Positions 55,657-64,000 of a stretch of DNA of 64,000 bases are shown piece after piece. The position numbers and the translations under genes are program-made. The stretch comes from Thermosynechococcus sichuanensis E542 (GTDB lineage Bacteria; Cyanobacteriota; Cyanobacteriia; Thermosynechococcales; Thermosynechococcaceae). Every line of letters starts with the position of its first letter. Within the stretch, counting starts at the first letter, position 1. A model generated the notes under the pieces. That model saw only the letters and a program-made list of their open reading frames with translations. It made no database searches and was not told where the DNA came from. The stretch spans positions 2,031,001 through 2,095,000 of the forward strand of contig NZ_CP032152.1 of NCBI RefSeq assembly GCF_003555505.1. The letters are read 5' to 3'.

Positions 55657-56442
55657 ATGCCAAAAATTGCCACTTGGAACGTCAACTCAATTCGCACCCG
55701 CCTTGATCATGTGTGCCAATGGTTAGATAGCACTGGAGTGGACTATCTCTGTCTTCAGGAGACCAAAGTCACCGATGCGGAGTTCCCGCGTCAGCCCTTT
55801 TTGGATCGTGGGTATCACGTTTATTGTAGTGGCCAAAAGGCCTACAACGGGGTGGCCATTCTCAGTCGTCAACCCCTTGCGGGAGTAGAAGCAGGCTTTG
55901 CCCCCCAATTACCCAGCCACAGTGAGTTGGATACGCAAAAACGACTGATTCGTGCCCAATTAGCCCCTGATGTGATCTTGGTGAATGTCTATATTCCCAA
56001 CGGTGGTGAGTACGACAGTGAGAAATACCACTACAAGCTGCACTGGCTCAAGGGGCTGCATGCCTATTTACAAAAACTAACGGCGCAGGCGGAGGTGATT
56101 CTCTGTGGCGATTTTAATATTGCCCCTGAAGATAAAGATCTCTTTGATGCTAGGGATCGCGCCACAAAAGTAGGAGCCACCGATGCCGAACGCAACCTTC
56201 TTGCGGCCATTCGTGACCTTGGCTTCCACGATGCCTTTCGCCACTTTACCAACGAACCAGGGCACTACTCTTGGTGGGATTATCGGGCGGGTGCCTTTCG
56301 CCGCAATCAGGGTTGGCGTATTGATCACCTCTACATTACCCCCGCTGTCAAAGCCCGCGCCTGCAACTGTCGCATTGATATTGCCCCTCGGCGCTTACCC
56401 AAACCCAGTGACCATGCACCCGTGATCCTAGAGATTGAATAG
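55657..56442 (+). CDS. xth: Exodeoxyribonuclease III (AP endonuclease)
   Basis: This enzyme cuts DNA at abasic sites and removes 3' blocks during base-excision repair. It is an exonuclease-endonuclease-phosphatase fold protein. The motifs are [12 protein letters not shown] at the start, LQETKV near residue 35, [17 protein letters not shown] near 150 and [10 protein letters not shown] at the end, all with intact metal ligands. The length is 261 residues. Its last 15 bases overlap the convergent surE gene. Confidence 0.96.
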   Translation: MPKIATWNVNSIRTRLDHVCQWLDSTGVDYLCLQETKVTDAEFPRQPFLDRGYHVYCSGQKAYNGVAILSRQPLAGVEAGFAPQLPSHSELDTQKRLIRAQLAPDVILVNVYIPNGGEYDSEKYHYKLHWLKGLHAYLQKLTAQAEVILCGDFNIAPEDKDLFDARDRATKVGATDAERNLLAAIRDLGFHDAFRHFTNEPGHYSWWDYRAGAFRRNQGWRIDHLYITPAVKARACNCRIDIAPRRLPKPSDHAPVILEIE

Positions 56443-57231
56443 GGGCTGTACGGTGGGCTGGCGCAGCCACGCGGTTAAATCTTGAACCCCTTGGCCATAG
56501 GTGAGATCAAAGGTCAGCGGCGTAATACTAATCAGATTTTGGGCAATGGCTTCCACATCTGTGGGCGCTTGGTTGGGGTCTTGGGGATATTCTTCCACCA
56601 CTTCACCGGCGAGCCAGTAGTAGGTTTTGCCGCGAGGGTCAATGCGCTTCTGGAACAGGTCATGGTAGCGGCGAATCCCCTGCCGTGTAATCACCACCCC
56701 AGCAATTTCACTAGCGGGCAGGGCAGGTACATTCACATTGAGAAGCATCTTTGGCGGCAGGGGGGCGGTTTCCAAGGCCTTGAGCAGACGACTGGCAAAG
56801 TCAGCAGCCGGCTGAAAGTCATGAACTGTGAAACTAGTGAGGCTAATGGCAATACTGGGAATTCCCTCAATCACCCCCTCCATGGCAGCAGACACCGTGC
56901 CGGAGTAGAGAATATCCGTGCCGAGGTTGGAGCCTTGGTTAATCCCAGAAACAACAAAATCCGGGGGTTCCTCTAGGAGAGCACCAAGGGCGAGTTTCAC
57001 ACAGTCGGAGGGGGTACCAGAGCAGGCCCAGGCCTTAATACTGGGGTGAAAGCGATCGCTGACGACTTCTGCGCGAATGGGGTCAAACACCGTGAGGCTA
57101 TGTCCTGTGGCGGAGCGTTCACGATCGGGACACACGACCACGACTTCATGGCCAGCGATCGCCAGCGTGTCTGCCAACGCCCGAATACCGGGGGCAAAGA
57201 CCCCATCATCATTGGCAATCAGTAACCGCAT
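56428..57231 (-). CDS. surE: 5'/3'-nucleotidase SurE
   Basis: SurE is a metal-dependent phosphatase for nucleoside monophosphates, linked to stationary-phase survival. The metal-binding [10 protein letters not shown] opens the protein (residues 7-16). [10 protein letters not shown] near residue 95 and [11 protein letters not shown] follow. The length of 267 residues is normal for cyanobacterial SurE. It converges on xth with a 15-base overlap. Confidence 0.95.
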   Translation of the reverse strand: MRLLIANDDGVFAPGIRALADTLAIAGHEVVVVCPDRERSATGHSLTVFDPIRAEVVSDRFHPSIKAWACSGTPSDCVKLALGALLEEPPDFVVSGINQGSNLGTDILYSGTVSAAMEGVIEGIPSIAISLTSFTVHDFQPAADFASRLLKALETAPLPPKMLLNVNVPALPASEIAGVVITRQGIRRYHDLFQKRIDPRGKTYYWLAGEVVEEYPQDPNQAPTDVEAIAQNLISITPLTFDLTYGQGVQDLTAWLRQPTVQPLFNL

Positions 57232-57449
57232 TTCCCGCCCCCTGAATCGTGAAGTATTGGCAAAACATTACAGTTGATTGCAAATCGCAGCACACTCCCT
57301 GAGAAATGTTAACCTCTAAAAGGGTCAAGTGGCGCATTGCATGACCCACCCTGCCAAACAGTTTGAATGCACCATGCCTGACATAACCATCTTGGGGATT
57401 GACAGGATCTATGGAACGCCTACTGAACCATCAGTTGAAGGAGAACACT

Positions 57450-57647
57450 GTGTCTGTGCATCAAAGTCAGCCGTTATTCCGTGAAGACCTCAGCGAATAC
57501 GTTGCCCATTTGCAACTGCACATGGCACTTCAAGCCCGCAATTTAGTGCCTGCCCTGAAACACACGGGCGACAGCCGCGAGCAACTTCTCCATCAAACCC
57601 AAGCCACCTTCGAGAAGCACGTCTCCCGTCAAAGCTATATTGGCTAA
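57450..57647 (+). CDS. Small hypothetical protein, 65 residues
   Basis: The start is GTG 57450 with AAGGAG six bases upstream. In-frame starts at 57399 and 57411 are less supported. The protein is hydrophilic and helical, with two histidine- and glutamine-rich stretches (VAHLQLHMALQARN and QLLHQTQATFEKHV). No family was recognised. A terminator follows 45 bases after its stop, which supports a separate transcript. Confidence 0.65.
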   Translation: MSVHQSQPLFREDLSEYVAHLQLHMALQARNLVPALKHTGDSREQLLHQTQATFEKHVSRQSYIG

Positions 57648-57691
57648 AGCAATTTTTCTCTGTGCTCAAAAATCAAAACCTATAATTCCTA

Positions 57692-57716
57692 AGCAGCAGT
57701 AATCTTGCTGCTTTTT
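57692..57716 (+). terminator. Rho-independent terminator
   Basis: AGCAGCA pairs perfectly with TGCTGCT around a seven-base loop, followed by TTTTT. It ends the transcript of the 65-residue protein. Confidence 0.85.
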
Positions 57717-57829
57717 GCGTTTGTTGGGGGAGTCGCTCCCCTCACCACTTTGAGGAACGATCGCAACAGAGTACACTAGGGACGATATTGCTATTTGTAA
57801 CACTCTTGCCAGCGTTCTCAGGAGGTTTT

Positions 57830-58411
57830 ATGGCGCGGACAGAGTCCACGATGCTTGCCCTTGGTACTGTTGCTCCCGATTTTCAACTGCCCGATGTGGT
57901 GAGTGGGCAAACAATTTCCCTCAGCACCTTTGCCGACAAGAAAGCGCTACTGGTGATGTTTATTTGTCGCCACTGCCCCTATGTGAAACACGTCCAAGAG
58001 GAACTGGCGAAGCTGGGGCGCGACTATAAAGACACGAGTCTCGGAATTGTCGCCATTAGTGCCAATGACGCCGCCAACTATCCCGATGATGCCCCAGAGT
58101 CCCTGAAGGCGATGGCCACCGAGCTGGGGTTTACATTTCCGCTTTGTTACGACGAGAGCCAAGAAACCGCCAAGGCCTATACGGCAGCCTGTACACCGGA
58201 CTTTTTCCTCTTTGATGGCGATCGCAAGCTCGTGTATCGTGGACAACTCGATGACAGTCGCCCCCAAAATGGCTTACCGGTAACTGGGAAAGACTTGCGT
58301 GCCGCCATTGATGCCGTGTTAGCTGGTCAAACCCCCAGCGAGGATCAAAAACCGAGTCTCGGCTGTAATATCAAGTGGAAACCGGGGAATGAACCCGCCT
58401 ATTACGGCTAA
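57830..58411 (+). CDS. Thioredoxin-fold (AhpC/TSA-type) protein with CxxC
   Basis: The 193-residue protein has a peroxiredoxin-like thioredoxin fold: LGTVAPDFQLPDV near the start, then FICRHCPYVKHVQEEL with the CxxC pair near residues 45-48, and CTPDFFLFDGDRKLVYRGQLDD. It resembles cyanobacterial thioredoxin-family proteins with a CPYVKH site. It may act as a redox protein or peroxide reductase, not shown by sequence. I start at ATG 57830, preceded by AGGAGG four bases upstream. A longer frame from 57788 has no such site. Confidence 0.88.
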   Translation: MARTESTMLALGTVAPDFQLPDVVSGQTISLSTFADKKALLVMFICRHCPYVKHVQEELAKLGRDYKDTSLGIVAISANDAANYPDDAPESLKAMATELGFTFPLCYDESQETAKAYTAACTPDFFLFDGDRKLVYRGQLDDSRPQNGLPVTGKDLRAAIDAVLAGQTPSEDQKPSLGCNIKWKPGNEPAYYG

Positions 58412-58424
58412 TGTTGGAAAGGCC

Positions 58425-58454
58425 AAAAGGGTGGCACTTTTATTGCCCCTTTTC
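58425..58454. terminator. Rho-independent terminator after the thioredoxin-fold gene
   Basis: AAAAGGG-x-GGCA pairs with TGCC-CCTTTT around a short T-rich loop, ending in TTTT. The A-rich upstream arm means it could also act in reverse. Confidence 0.7.
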
Positions 58455-58529
58455 AGTCGTTAACCTACGGTTATATCAATGCCAATGGGTTTGGCTGTAT
58501 TGACGCGATTTGTTTTTTAGGTGTGAGCA

Positions 58530-60566
58530 GTGAATAACCAACTTTTTTCGCCAGTGCGAATGCAGCCAATGGGGGCTGCTCTGAAAACGGTAGCAGTGGC
58601 AATGGCAACCGTGGCGATCGCCCTTGGTCCTTTGAGTCCTAGCCGTAGCCAAGAAGCCCCCACGCCTCCTGAAAACCAACCCGCCGAAACTCCGGCCTCC
58701 CCAACACCACCATCGACAGAACCAACTCCTGAGCCTCCGCCAGCGGCAACCCCAACACCGCCCACCCCCCCGCCTGTGGGTCAGCCCCCCGCTGATGAAC
58801 CCCAAGTGTTGATTGCGGAAGTGGTGGTTGAAGGCGCCACTCCTGAACTAGAGCAACTGGTGTATCAAGTCATTAGCACTCGCCCCGGCAGTACCACCAC
58901 CCGCACCCAACTACAACAGGATACCAACGCCATCTTTGCCACGGGCTTTTTTGCTGATGTCAATGCCGTCCCCAGCGATACCCCCCTCGGTGTGCGGATT
59001 ACCTTTGTCGTGCGTCCCTATCCGGTGCTGCGAGCCGTTCAAGTCGCCGGCAATCAGGTGCTCACCCAAGAAAAAGTCAATGAGATTTTTGCACCCCAAA
59101 TTGGCCGTACACTGAACCTCCGCGAGCTACAGTCCGGCATTGAGAAAATCAACACGTTTTACAAAGACAATGGCTATATCTTGGGACAAGTGGTTGGTAC
59201 CCCCCAAGTGGATCCCGATGGGGTTGTGACGTTGCAGGTGGCTGAAGGGGTGGTTGAACAGGTCACCTATCGCTTCCTCAATAAAGAAGGGGAGCCAACA
59301 AAACAGCGTACTCGCGACTTTGTCATTAGCCGCGAAATGGACACCCAGCCCGGCGTTGTCCTCAACCAAAATACCGTGCAAGCCGATTTACGACGCCTCT
59401 TTGAACTGGGACTTTTTGAGGATGTGCAAGTTGCCCTTGAACCGGGTCAAGACCCGCGCAAAGTAAACCTGATTCTTAATATCAAAGAGCGTAATACCGG
59501 CAGTATTTCTGCTGGGGCAGGTTATAGCTCAGCCTCAGGTCTATTTGGCACCGTAGCGTTCCAGCAAAATAACCTCTTTGGTCGCAACTGGAAATTTGGT
59601 GTCGAAGCCCAAGGGGGAACTGAAGGGGAGTTTCTCTTTGACATCAACTTTACTGATCCTTGGATTAAGGGGGATCCCTACCGCACCTCCTACACCGTCA
59701 GTGCCTTTAACCGCCTAAATGTACCTTTCACATTCAGTAATGGCCCCATCAATGTGCCCCTAGCCAATGGCGATTTACCCCGTATTAACCGTTTGGGGGG
59801 TGCTCTCTTTTTTACACGCCCCTTTACGAAAGATCGGGACTTGATTCGCACCGCTTGGACCGGTTCCTTGGGGCTGCAATATCAGCGGGTCACCTCCATG
59901 GATGGTTCATTTAATCGAACCCCCACAGATTTTCTGGGGAACTGTTTAACCTTTCCCGATAATGGCGTCTGTCGCGGCTACAATGACCTGTTTACAGTGC
60001 AAGCAGCCATTCTACGTGACTTGCGCAATGATCCCCTGCGGCCAACGAGTGGTCAAGTGATTCGCTTGGGAGTGGATCAATCCATTCCCATTGGCGCGGG
60101 TAGTATTTTGTTTAATCGGGTGCGGGGTAGTTATAGCTTCTACATCCCCGTGAAGTTTTTGCGCATTGAGGGGCCGCAAACCTTTGCCTTCAATATCCAA
60201 GCGGGCAACATTTTTGGCGATTTGCCCCCCTACGAGTCCTTTACCTTAGGAGGTGCCAACTCAGTACGTGGTTGGGAAGAGGGGGCGATCGGCTCCGGGC
60301 GCGCTTTTGTACAAGGGACAGTGGAGTATCGGTTCCCGATTTTTAACATTGTTGGCGGGGCGCTCTTTGTGGATGGGGCAAGTTTGCTCGGTACCCAACG
60401 TAGTGTCCCTGGTCAGCCGGGGATTGTGCGCGGTAAACCCGGCGAAGGTTTGGGCTATGGCGCAGGGCTGCGGGTGAATACGCCCTTGGGAAATATCCGC
60501 ATTGACTTTGGCTGGAACAATGAAGGGGGCAGCGCCTTCAGCTTTGGCATTGGTGAACGCTTTTAG
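58530..60566 (+). CDS. bamA: Outer-membrane assembly factor BamA/Omp85
   Basis: Omp85 inserts beta-barrel proteins into the outer membrane and is related to chloroplast Toc75. After a signal peptide (about 1-40) comes a Pro/Thr/Glu-rich linker (45-90). Three POTRA domains (about 90-330) are followed by the 16-strand barrel. The barrel carries the conserved loop-6 motif VRGWEEG near residue 590 and ends in an aromatic residue (FGIGERF). Three POTRAs and a Pro-rich linker are typical of cyanobacteria. The start is GTG 58530; ATG 58560 is an alternative. It heads the lpx operon. Confidence 0.95.
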   Translation: MNNQLFSPVRMQPMGAALKTVAVAMATVAIALGPLSPSRSQEAPTPPENQPAETPASPTPPSTEPTPEPPPAATPTPPTPPPVGQPPADEPQVLIAEVVVEGATPELEQLVYQVISTRPGSTTTRTQLQQDTNAIFATGFFADVNAVPSDTPLGVRITFVVRPYPVLRAVQVAGNQVLTQEKVNEIFAPQIGRTLNLRELQSGIEKINTFYKDNGYILGQVVGTPQVDPDGVVTLQVAEGVVEQVTYRFLNKEGEPTKQRTRDFVISREMDTQPGVVLNQNTVQADLRRLFELGLFEDVQVALEPGQDPRKVNLILNIKERNTGSISAGAGYSSASGLFGTVAFQQNNLFGRNWKFGVEAQGGTEGEFLFDINFTDPWIKGDPYRTSYTVSAFNRLNVPFTFSNGPINVPLANGDLPRINRLGGALFFTRPFTKDRDLIRTAWTGSLGLQYQRVTSMDGSFNRTPTDFLGNCLTFPDNGVCRGYNDLFTVQAAILRDLRNDPLRPTSGQVIRLGVDQSIPIGAGSILFNRVRGSYSFYIPVKFLRIEGPQTFAFNIQAGNIFGDLPPYESFTLGGANSVRGWEEGAIGSGRAFVQGTVEYRFPIFNIVGGALFVDGASLLGTQRSVPGQPGIVRGKPGEGLGYGAGLRVNTPLGNIRIDFGWNNEGGSAFSFGIGERF

Positions 60567-60577
60567 GAGAAATATCC

Positions 60578-61435
60578 ATGGTAACGACCTCTGTACCAAC
60601 GGCACCGACTGCAACCGCACAGCAAACCCTTGGGAGGGCTGTCCAATGGTCAGGGGTAGGTTTGCATTCTGGTCAATGGGTTGAAGTGACTCTGAAGCCG
60701 GCACCTGCCAATACGGGACGGCAGTTTGTGCGCCTTGATCTGGAGGGACAGCCCGTGATTCCTGCTCAGATTGCGGCGGTGAAATCCACTCAGTTGGCAA
60801 CGGAGTTGGTCGCCCATGGCGCCAGTGTGCGCACGGTTGAACATCTCTTGGCAGCGCTGGCGATCGCCGGCATTGATAATGTCATGATTGAGATGACAGG
60901 GGCTGAGGTACCTGTGCTCGATGGCTCGGCGCAACCGTGGTTAGAAGGCATTCAAGGGGTGGGTGTTGTCCCTCAGGAAGTGCCTCGGCCAGCGTTAACC
61001 TTGAGACAGCCTGTTACCGTTTACGAAGGGGAGGCCTTTGTCAGTGCCATTCCTGCTCCCGAGCTGCGCCTTACCTATGGCATTGACTTTCCCTATGCGG
61101 CCATTGGTCGCCAGTGGTGTAGCTTTACCCCTTCAGAACTAGCGATCGCCGTTGCCCCTGCTCGCACCTTTGGTTTTGCTGAACAAGTGGAGTATCTGCG
61201 CAGCCAAGGCTTGATTCAGGGGGGCAGTTTAGAGAATGCCCTTGTGTGCAGCACTAGTGGTTGGGTCAACCCACCGTTACGCTTTGCCGATGAACCGGTT
61301 CGCCACAAGTTACTGGATCTTTGGGGAGATTTAGCCCTCCTAGGGACACCGCCCATCGCCCATTATGTCGCCTATCGGGCAAGTCATCATCTGCATACCC
61401 AATTGGCACGGGCGATCGCCCGCCAGATGGTTTAG
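60578..61435 (+). CDS. lpxC: UDP-3-O-acyl-N-acetylglucosamine deacetylase LpxC
   Basis: LpxC removes acetate from UDP-3-O-acyl-GlcNAc, the committed step of lipid A synthesis, with a zinc ion. The zinc and catalytic motifs are VEHLLAALAIAGIDN near residue 88 and HKLLDLWGDLALLG near 246. SAQPWLEGIQ and the C-terminal His in RASHHLHTQLA are also present. The length is 285 residues. It starts 11 bases after bamA, with GGAG upstream of the ATG. Confidence 0.96.
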   Translation: MVTTSVPTAPTATAQQTLGRAVQWSGVGLHSGQWVEVTLKPAPANTGRQFVRLDLEGQPVIPAQIAAVKSTQLATELVAHGASVRTVEHLLAALAIAGIDNVMIEMTGAEVPVLDGSAQPWLEGIQGVGVVPQEVPRPALTLRQPVTVYEGEAFVSAIPAPELRLTYGIDFPYAAIGRQWCSFTPSELAIAVAPARTFGFAEQVEYLRSQGLIQGGSLENALVCSTSGWVNPPLRFADEPVRHKLLDLWGDLALLGTPPIAHYVAYRASHHLHTQLARAIARQMV

Positions 61436-61499
61436 GGAGCAACCATTCTCCCCTATGATTTGTTTATATCTTTAAGTTCATGCGCCGACACTTACTCCT

Positions 61500-61961
61500 A
61501 TGCCAACGTTGACTGACTCCCCACCCACCACTGTGCTGACGGTCACTGATCTCCAGCAGTTGCTTCCCCACCGCTACCCCTTTTTGCTGGTGGATCGGAT
61601 CATTGACTACGTGCCAGAAAAGTATGCTGTGGGGCTGAAAAACGTCACGATCAACGAGCCTTTTTTCCAAGGGCACTTTCCCGGTCGCCCAATTATGCCG
61701 GGGGTGCTCATTGTGGAAGCTCTTGCCCAAGTGGGAGGGGTTGTCCTGATGCAGATGAACTGGGCAAAGGATAAGCTTTCTGTGTTCGCGGGCATTGATA
61801 AGGTGCGCTTTCGCCGTCCAGTCGTCCCTGGGGATCAGTTGATCCTGCGGGCTGAGCTTCTTGTGGTTAAGCAGCAGCGCATTGGCAAAATGCAAGGACG
61901 GGCTGAGGTGAATGGCCAATTGGTCTGTGAGGGCGAGATGATGTTCTCGCTAGTGGACTAG
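61500..61961 (+). CDS. fabZ: 3-hydroxyacyl-ACP dehydratase FabZ
   Basis: FabZ dehydrates 3-hydroxyacyl-ACP in fatty acid elongation and competes with LpxA for hydroxyacyl-ACP. The hot-dog-fold active site is [12 protein letters not shown] (catalytic His) and [20 protein letters not shown] (catalytic Glu). The length of 153 residues is normal. Placement between lpxC and lpxA is the classic gene order that links lipid A with fatty acid supply. Confidence 0.97.
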   Translation: MPTLTDSPPTTVLTVTDLQQLLPHRYPFLLVDRIIDYVPEKYAVGLKNVTINEPFFQGHFPGRPIMPGVLIVEALAQVGGVVLMQMNWAKDKLSVFAGIDKVRFRRPVVPGDQLILRAELLVVKQQRIGKMQGRAEVNGQLVCEGEMMFSLVD

Positions 61962-61970
61962 TCACAATCA

Positions 61971-62780
61971 ATGATGCAAACACTGATCCATCCCACTGCT
62001 GTCATTCATCCCAGTGCTGAACTGCATCCCACAGTTCGGGTCGGCCCCTATGCCGTGATTGGTGAACAGGTGCGCGTCGGTGCCCATACGGAAATTGGTG
62101 CCCACGTGATTATTGAAGGGCCAACGGAGGTGGGGGTAGGCAATCGTATCTTTCCGGGGGCAATTATCGGTACGGCCTCTCAGGATCAAAAATATACGGG
62201 TGCCAATAGTGCCCTACGCATTGGTGATTACAACACGATTCGCGAGTTCGTGACGATTAACCGCGCCAATGGCGAAGGGGATGCGACGATCATTGGTAAC
62301 CACAATCTATTGCTGGCCTATGTCCATGTGGCCCATGATTGCGTGATTGAGGATCAGGTGGTGATTACGAATGCCGCCTCGATCGCTGGCCATGTTTGCA
62401 TTGAATCCAAAGCACGCATTGGGGGTATGGTGGGCATTCACCAGTTTGTGCATATTGGTCGTTTGGCGATGGTGGGAGCCATGGCACGAGTAGATCGGGA
62501 TGTGCCCCCCTATATGCTGGTGGAAGGTCATCCGGCGCGGGTGCGTGCCCTCAATCAGGTGGGATTGCGGCGGGCAGGTGTGACAGAGGCGGAAATGCGC
62601 GACCTCAAGGAGGCGTTTCGCATTCTCTATCGTCGTGAGTTACCCCTTGCTCAAGCGATCGCCCAGTTGGCGACCCTACCCCCTTCTGAGCATTTAGAGC
62701 ATCTTCAGCGCTTTTTGACCTATGCCCGTGAAGAGGGACGGCGCGGCTTAACCCCCAGTGGCCGGGCGACAACGGATTAA
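61971..62780 (+). CDS. lpxA: UDP-N-acetylglucosamine acyltransferase LpxA
   Basis: LpxA transfers a hydroxyacyl chain from ACP to UDP-GlcNAc, the first step of lipid A synthesis. The left-handed beta helix is built from hexapeptide repeats starting at IHPTAVIHPSAELHPTVRVG. The catalytic histidine lies in LLAYVHVAHDCVI (near 120). A helical C-terminal domain follows. The length is 269 residues. It starts nine bases after fabZ. Confidence 0.97.
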   Translation: MMQTLIHPTAVIHPSAELHPTVRVGPYAVIGEQVRVGAHTEIGAHVIIEGPTEVGVGNRIFPGAIIGTASQDQKYTGANSALRIGDYNTIREFVTINRANGEGDATIIGNHNLLLAYVHVAHDCVIEDQVVITNAASIAGHVCIESKARIGGMVGIHQFVHIGRLAMVGAMARVDRDVPPYMLVEGHPARVRALNQVGLRRAGVTEAEMRDLKEAFRILYRRELPLAQAIAQLATLPPSEHLEHLQRFLTYAREEGRRGLTPSGRATTD

Positions 62781-62807
62781 GTCTCTAGTTGCCACTCACT
62801 CAACGCC

Positions 62808-63272
62808 ATGCCTGCTGTGGTGCTTGTCCATCCCCAAATTCCCCCCAATACAGGCAATATTGCCCGCACCTGTGCTGCCACCCACACACCGCTGCATCTG
62901 ATTGAACCCTTGGGGTTTGAACTCAGCGATCGCTACTTGAAGCGAGCGGGTCTTGATTATTGGCCCTATGTCACCCTGCACTGCCACCCCGACTGGCCAA
63001 CGTTCCTCAAAACCACCCATAGCGGGGGGCGTCTGATTGCCTTTGAGCCTTCAGCACAGCAAATTTACTGGGACTTTAGCTTTGCTGAGAGTGATTGGCT
63101 GGTCTTTGGCAGTGAACCGGATGGCATCCCCGCCGATGTCTTAGCGACCTGTGACGCCTTTTTGAAAATCCCCATGTGGCAACCGGCAGTGCGCAGTTTG
63201 AATCTCTCGGCGTCGGTGGCGATCGCTCTCATGGAAGTTTACCGCCAACTGTACTCCTCAACTGCTTTATGA
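62808..63272 (+). CDS. trmL: tRNA (cytidine/uridine-34-2'-O)-methyltransferase TrmL
   Basis: TrmL methylates the 2'-OH of the wobble nucleotide in leucine tRNAs. It is a minimal SPOUT methyltransferase. The motifs are HPQIPPNTGNIARTC at the start, LVFGSEPDGIPADV near residue 105 and the knot RSLNLSASVAIALMEVYRQ near 130. The length of 154 residues is typical. Its TGA overlaps the ATG of the next gene (ATGA), so the two are translationally coupled. Confidence 0.94.
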   Translation: MPAVVLVHPQIPPNTGNIARTCAATHTPLHLIEPLGFELSDRYLKRAGLDYWPYVTLHCHPDWPTFLKTTHSGGRLIAFEPSAQQIYWDFSFAESDWLVFGSEPDGIPADVLATCDAFLKIPMWQPAVRSLNLSASVAIALMEVYRQLYSSTAL

Positions 63273-63769
63273 CGGAATCCCGCCTCCTTGATGACCTCCA
63301 TATTTCAGAAAAGGGCTGTCTCTGGTACTTTGCCTATGGCAGCAACCTCTGTCGGACTCAGACAAAACGTCGCCTAGGTACGGTGCCCACCGCTCAAGTT
63401 GCTGAACTGCGGGGCTATCGCCTTGTGTTCAATAAACGCAGTAATGATGGCACTGGCAAAGCAAATCTTGTCCCTAACCCTCACCATTCTGTTTGGGGTG
63501 TCATTTACTGCTGTACAGAACCAGACATTAAACACTTCGATTTTTACGAGGGCGTCGAGTGGGGACATTACCGCCATGAATTTGTTAGAGTCATAACGGC
63601 TACGGGTCAGGCGATAACGGCTCTGACCTATGTGGCAGGGGAGGATTTTATTGATCAGGCCCTGTGGCCTTCAGCCGATTATTTAGAGACAATTCTTGAG
63701 GGGGCAAAGGAGCACGGGCTGCCTGCTGTGTACATTGCTCAGTTGTGGGAGTGGAAAGACCGAATATGA
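63269..63769 (+). CDS. Gamma-glutamylcyclotransferase-like (GGCT/AIG2 fold) protein
   Basis: This 166-residue protein has the GGCT fold: FAYGSNLCRTQTKRR (substrate-binding YGSN) near residue 24 and the catalytic-type glutamate in FYEGVEWGHY. It may act on gamma-glutamyl amines or peptides; the exact substrate is unknown. The ATG at 63269 overlaps the trmL stop as ATGA. Its own stop overlaps the next ATG in the same way, so this is a tight operon of three genes. Confidence 0.87.
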   Translation: MTESRLLDDLHISEKGCLWYFAYGSNLCRTQTKRRLGTVPTAQVAELRGYRLVFNKRSNDGTGKANLVPNPHHSVWGVIYCCTEPDIKHFDFYEGVEWGHYRHEFVRVITATGQAITALTYVAGEDFIDQALWPSADYLETILEGAKEHGLPAVYIAQLWEWKDRI

Positions 63770-64000
63770 ATACTTCATCTTCCAGTGCAGTTGCCACTAA
63801 ACCCCCGCAAACTGAGAAGCGGCGTCGCATTTTTCGGGTAGTGCGGATTGGCCTAGGGGTGACCCTGATTGGCTTAGCTATGTATCTCCTCTGGTGGCGA
63901 CAGCGGCATGTGGTCAGTCGCGTGGGCTACCTCAATGGTACAGTGATTACCCTCTATGCCACGATCCCCGGCATCTTAACCCTAGAAGACCTGCGCCCCG
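63766..64000 (+). CDS. HlyD-like membrane adaptor protein, partial at window end
   Basis: Only the first 78 codons are present. The start ATG (63766) overlaps the GGCT-like stop. The visible part has a basic Ser/Thr-rich N-terminus with RRRIFRVVRIG, one membrane helix (about 26-44) and then VGYLNGTVITLYATIPGILT, which resembles the start of a biotinyl-lipoyl domain in HlyD/EmrA-type adaptors. The gene runs beyond the window. Role and partner are unknown. Confidence 0.6.
   Translation, partial: MNTSSSSAVATKPPQTEKRRRIFRVVRIGLGVTLIGLAMYLLWWRQRHVVSRVGYLNGTVITLYATIPGILTLEDLRP

Overview
The window is a contiguous piece of a cyanobacterial chromosome, most probably Thermosynechococcus or a very close relative. 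The evidence is dense HIP1 octamers (GCGATCGC) across almost all native DNA, together with cyanobacterial signature genes: sbtA/sbtB for bicarbonate uptake, the RuBisCO factor raf1, clpR, a high-light-inducible protein, solanesyl diphosphate synthase, DUF3155, DUF3084 and the small RNA Yfr1. The species call is recognition, not a search result. About 67 protein genes are supported on both strands, with one tRNA, one confident sRNA and one insertion element. No rRNA operon or CRISPR array was seen.

Layout. 0-8.8 kb: queC, dnaK, small genes, an MscS channel with a C-terminal cyclic-nucleotide-binding-like domain, then a reverse block of yraN, hemA, a DUF2887/Rpn-type protein and a valine-pyruvate aminotransferase. 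8.81-10.33 kb: a 1.5 kb IS200/IS605-type element with an intact TnpB, a truncated tnpA relic and end hairpins. 10.4-19.2 kb: an HlyD-type adaptor, a VOC protein, pepA, rsmE and the str operon (rpsL, rpsG, fusA, tuf, then rpsJ behind a terminator). 19.2-23 kb: an M61 peptidase, uvrC and tRNA-Gly. 23.2-24.7 kb: the sbtA-sbtB inorganic-carbon uptake operon. 25-31 kb: ynfA, sdhB, a 52-residue Hli, an ABC ATPase, the prenyl synthase, an LCP protein and clpR. 31-37.7 kb: an SPFH protein, lysA, the c-di-AMP synthase, uppS, upp, thrB and raf1, all co-directional. 37.7-41.1 kb: a Wza/Wzc-type polysaccharide export pair. 41.2-50.4 kb: a MacB/LolD-type ATPase, DUF427, MetF, glmM, a PfkB sugar kinase, a cell-wall amidase, small proteins and an SLC13-like transporter. 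50.5-52 kb: Yfr1 and a two-gene operon of unknown function. 52-58.4 kb: transglutaminase, Ca2+/cation antiporter, DUF3084, xth, surE and a thioredoxin-fold protein. 58.5-64 kb: an outer-envelope operon of bamA/omp85, lpxC, fabZ, lpxA, trmL, a GGCT-like protein and the start of an HlyD-like gene.

How the genes fit together. Envelope building recurs: lipid A and outer-membrane assembly, cell-wall precursors and remodelling (glmM, uppS, lysA, amidase, LCP) and polysaccharide export. Carbon acquisition (sbtAB, raf1) and translation (str operon) are the other themes. The least explained parts are the two-gene operon at 50.6-52.0 kb (coiled-coil proteins, one with a long Gly/Ala-rich hydrophobic segment, no HIP1 sites), the IS element whose ends allow a target motif and guide to be predicted, and a Wzc-like protein whose Walker A lysine is arginine.
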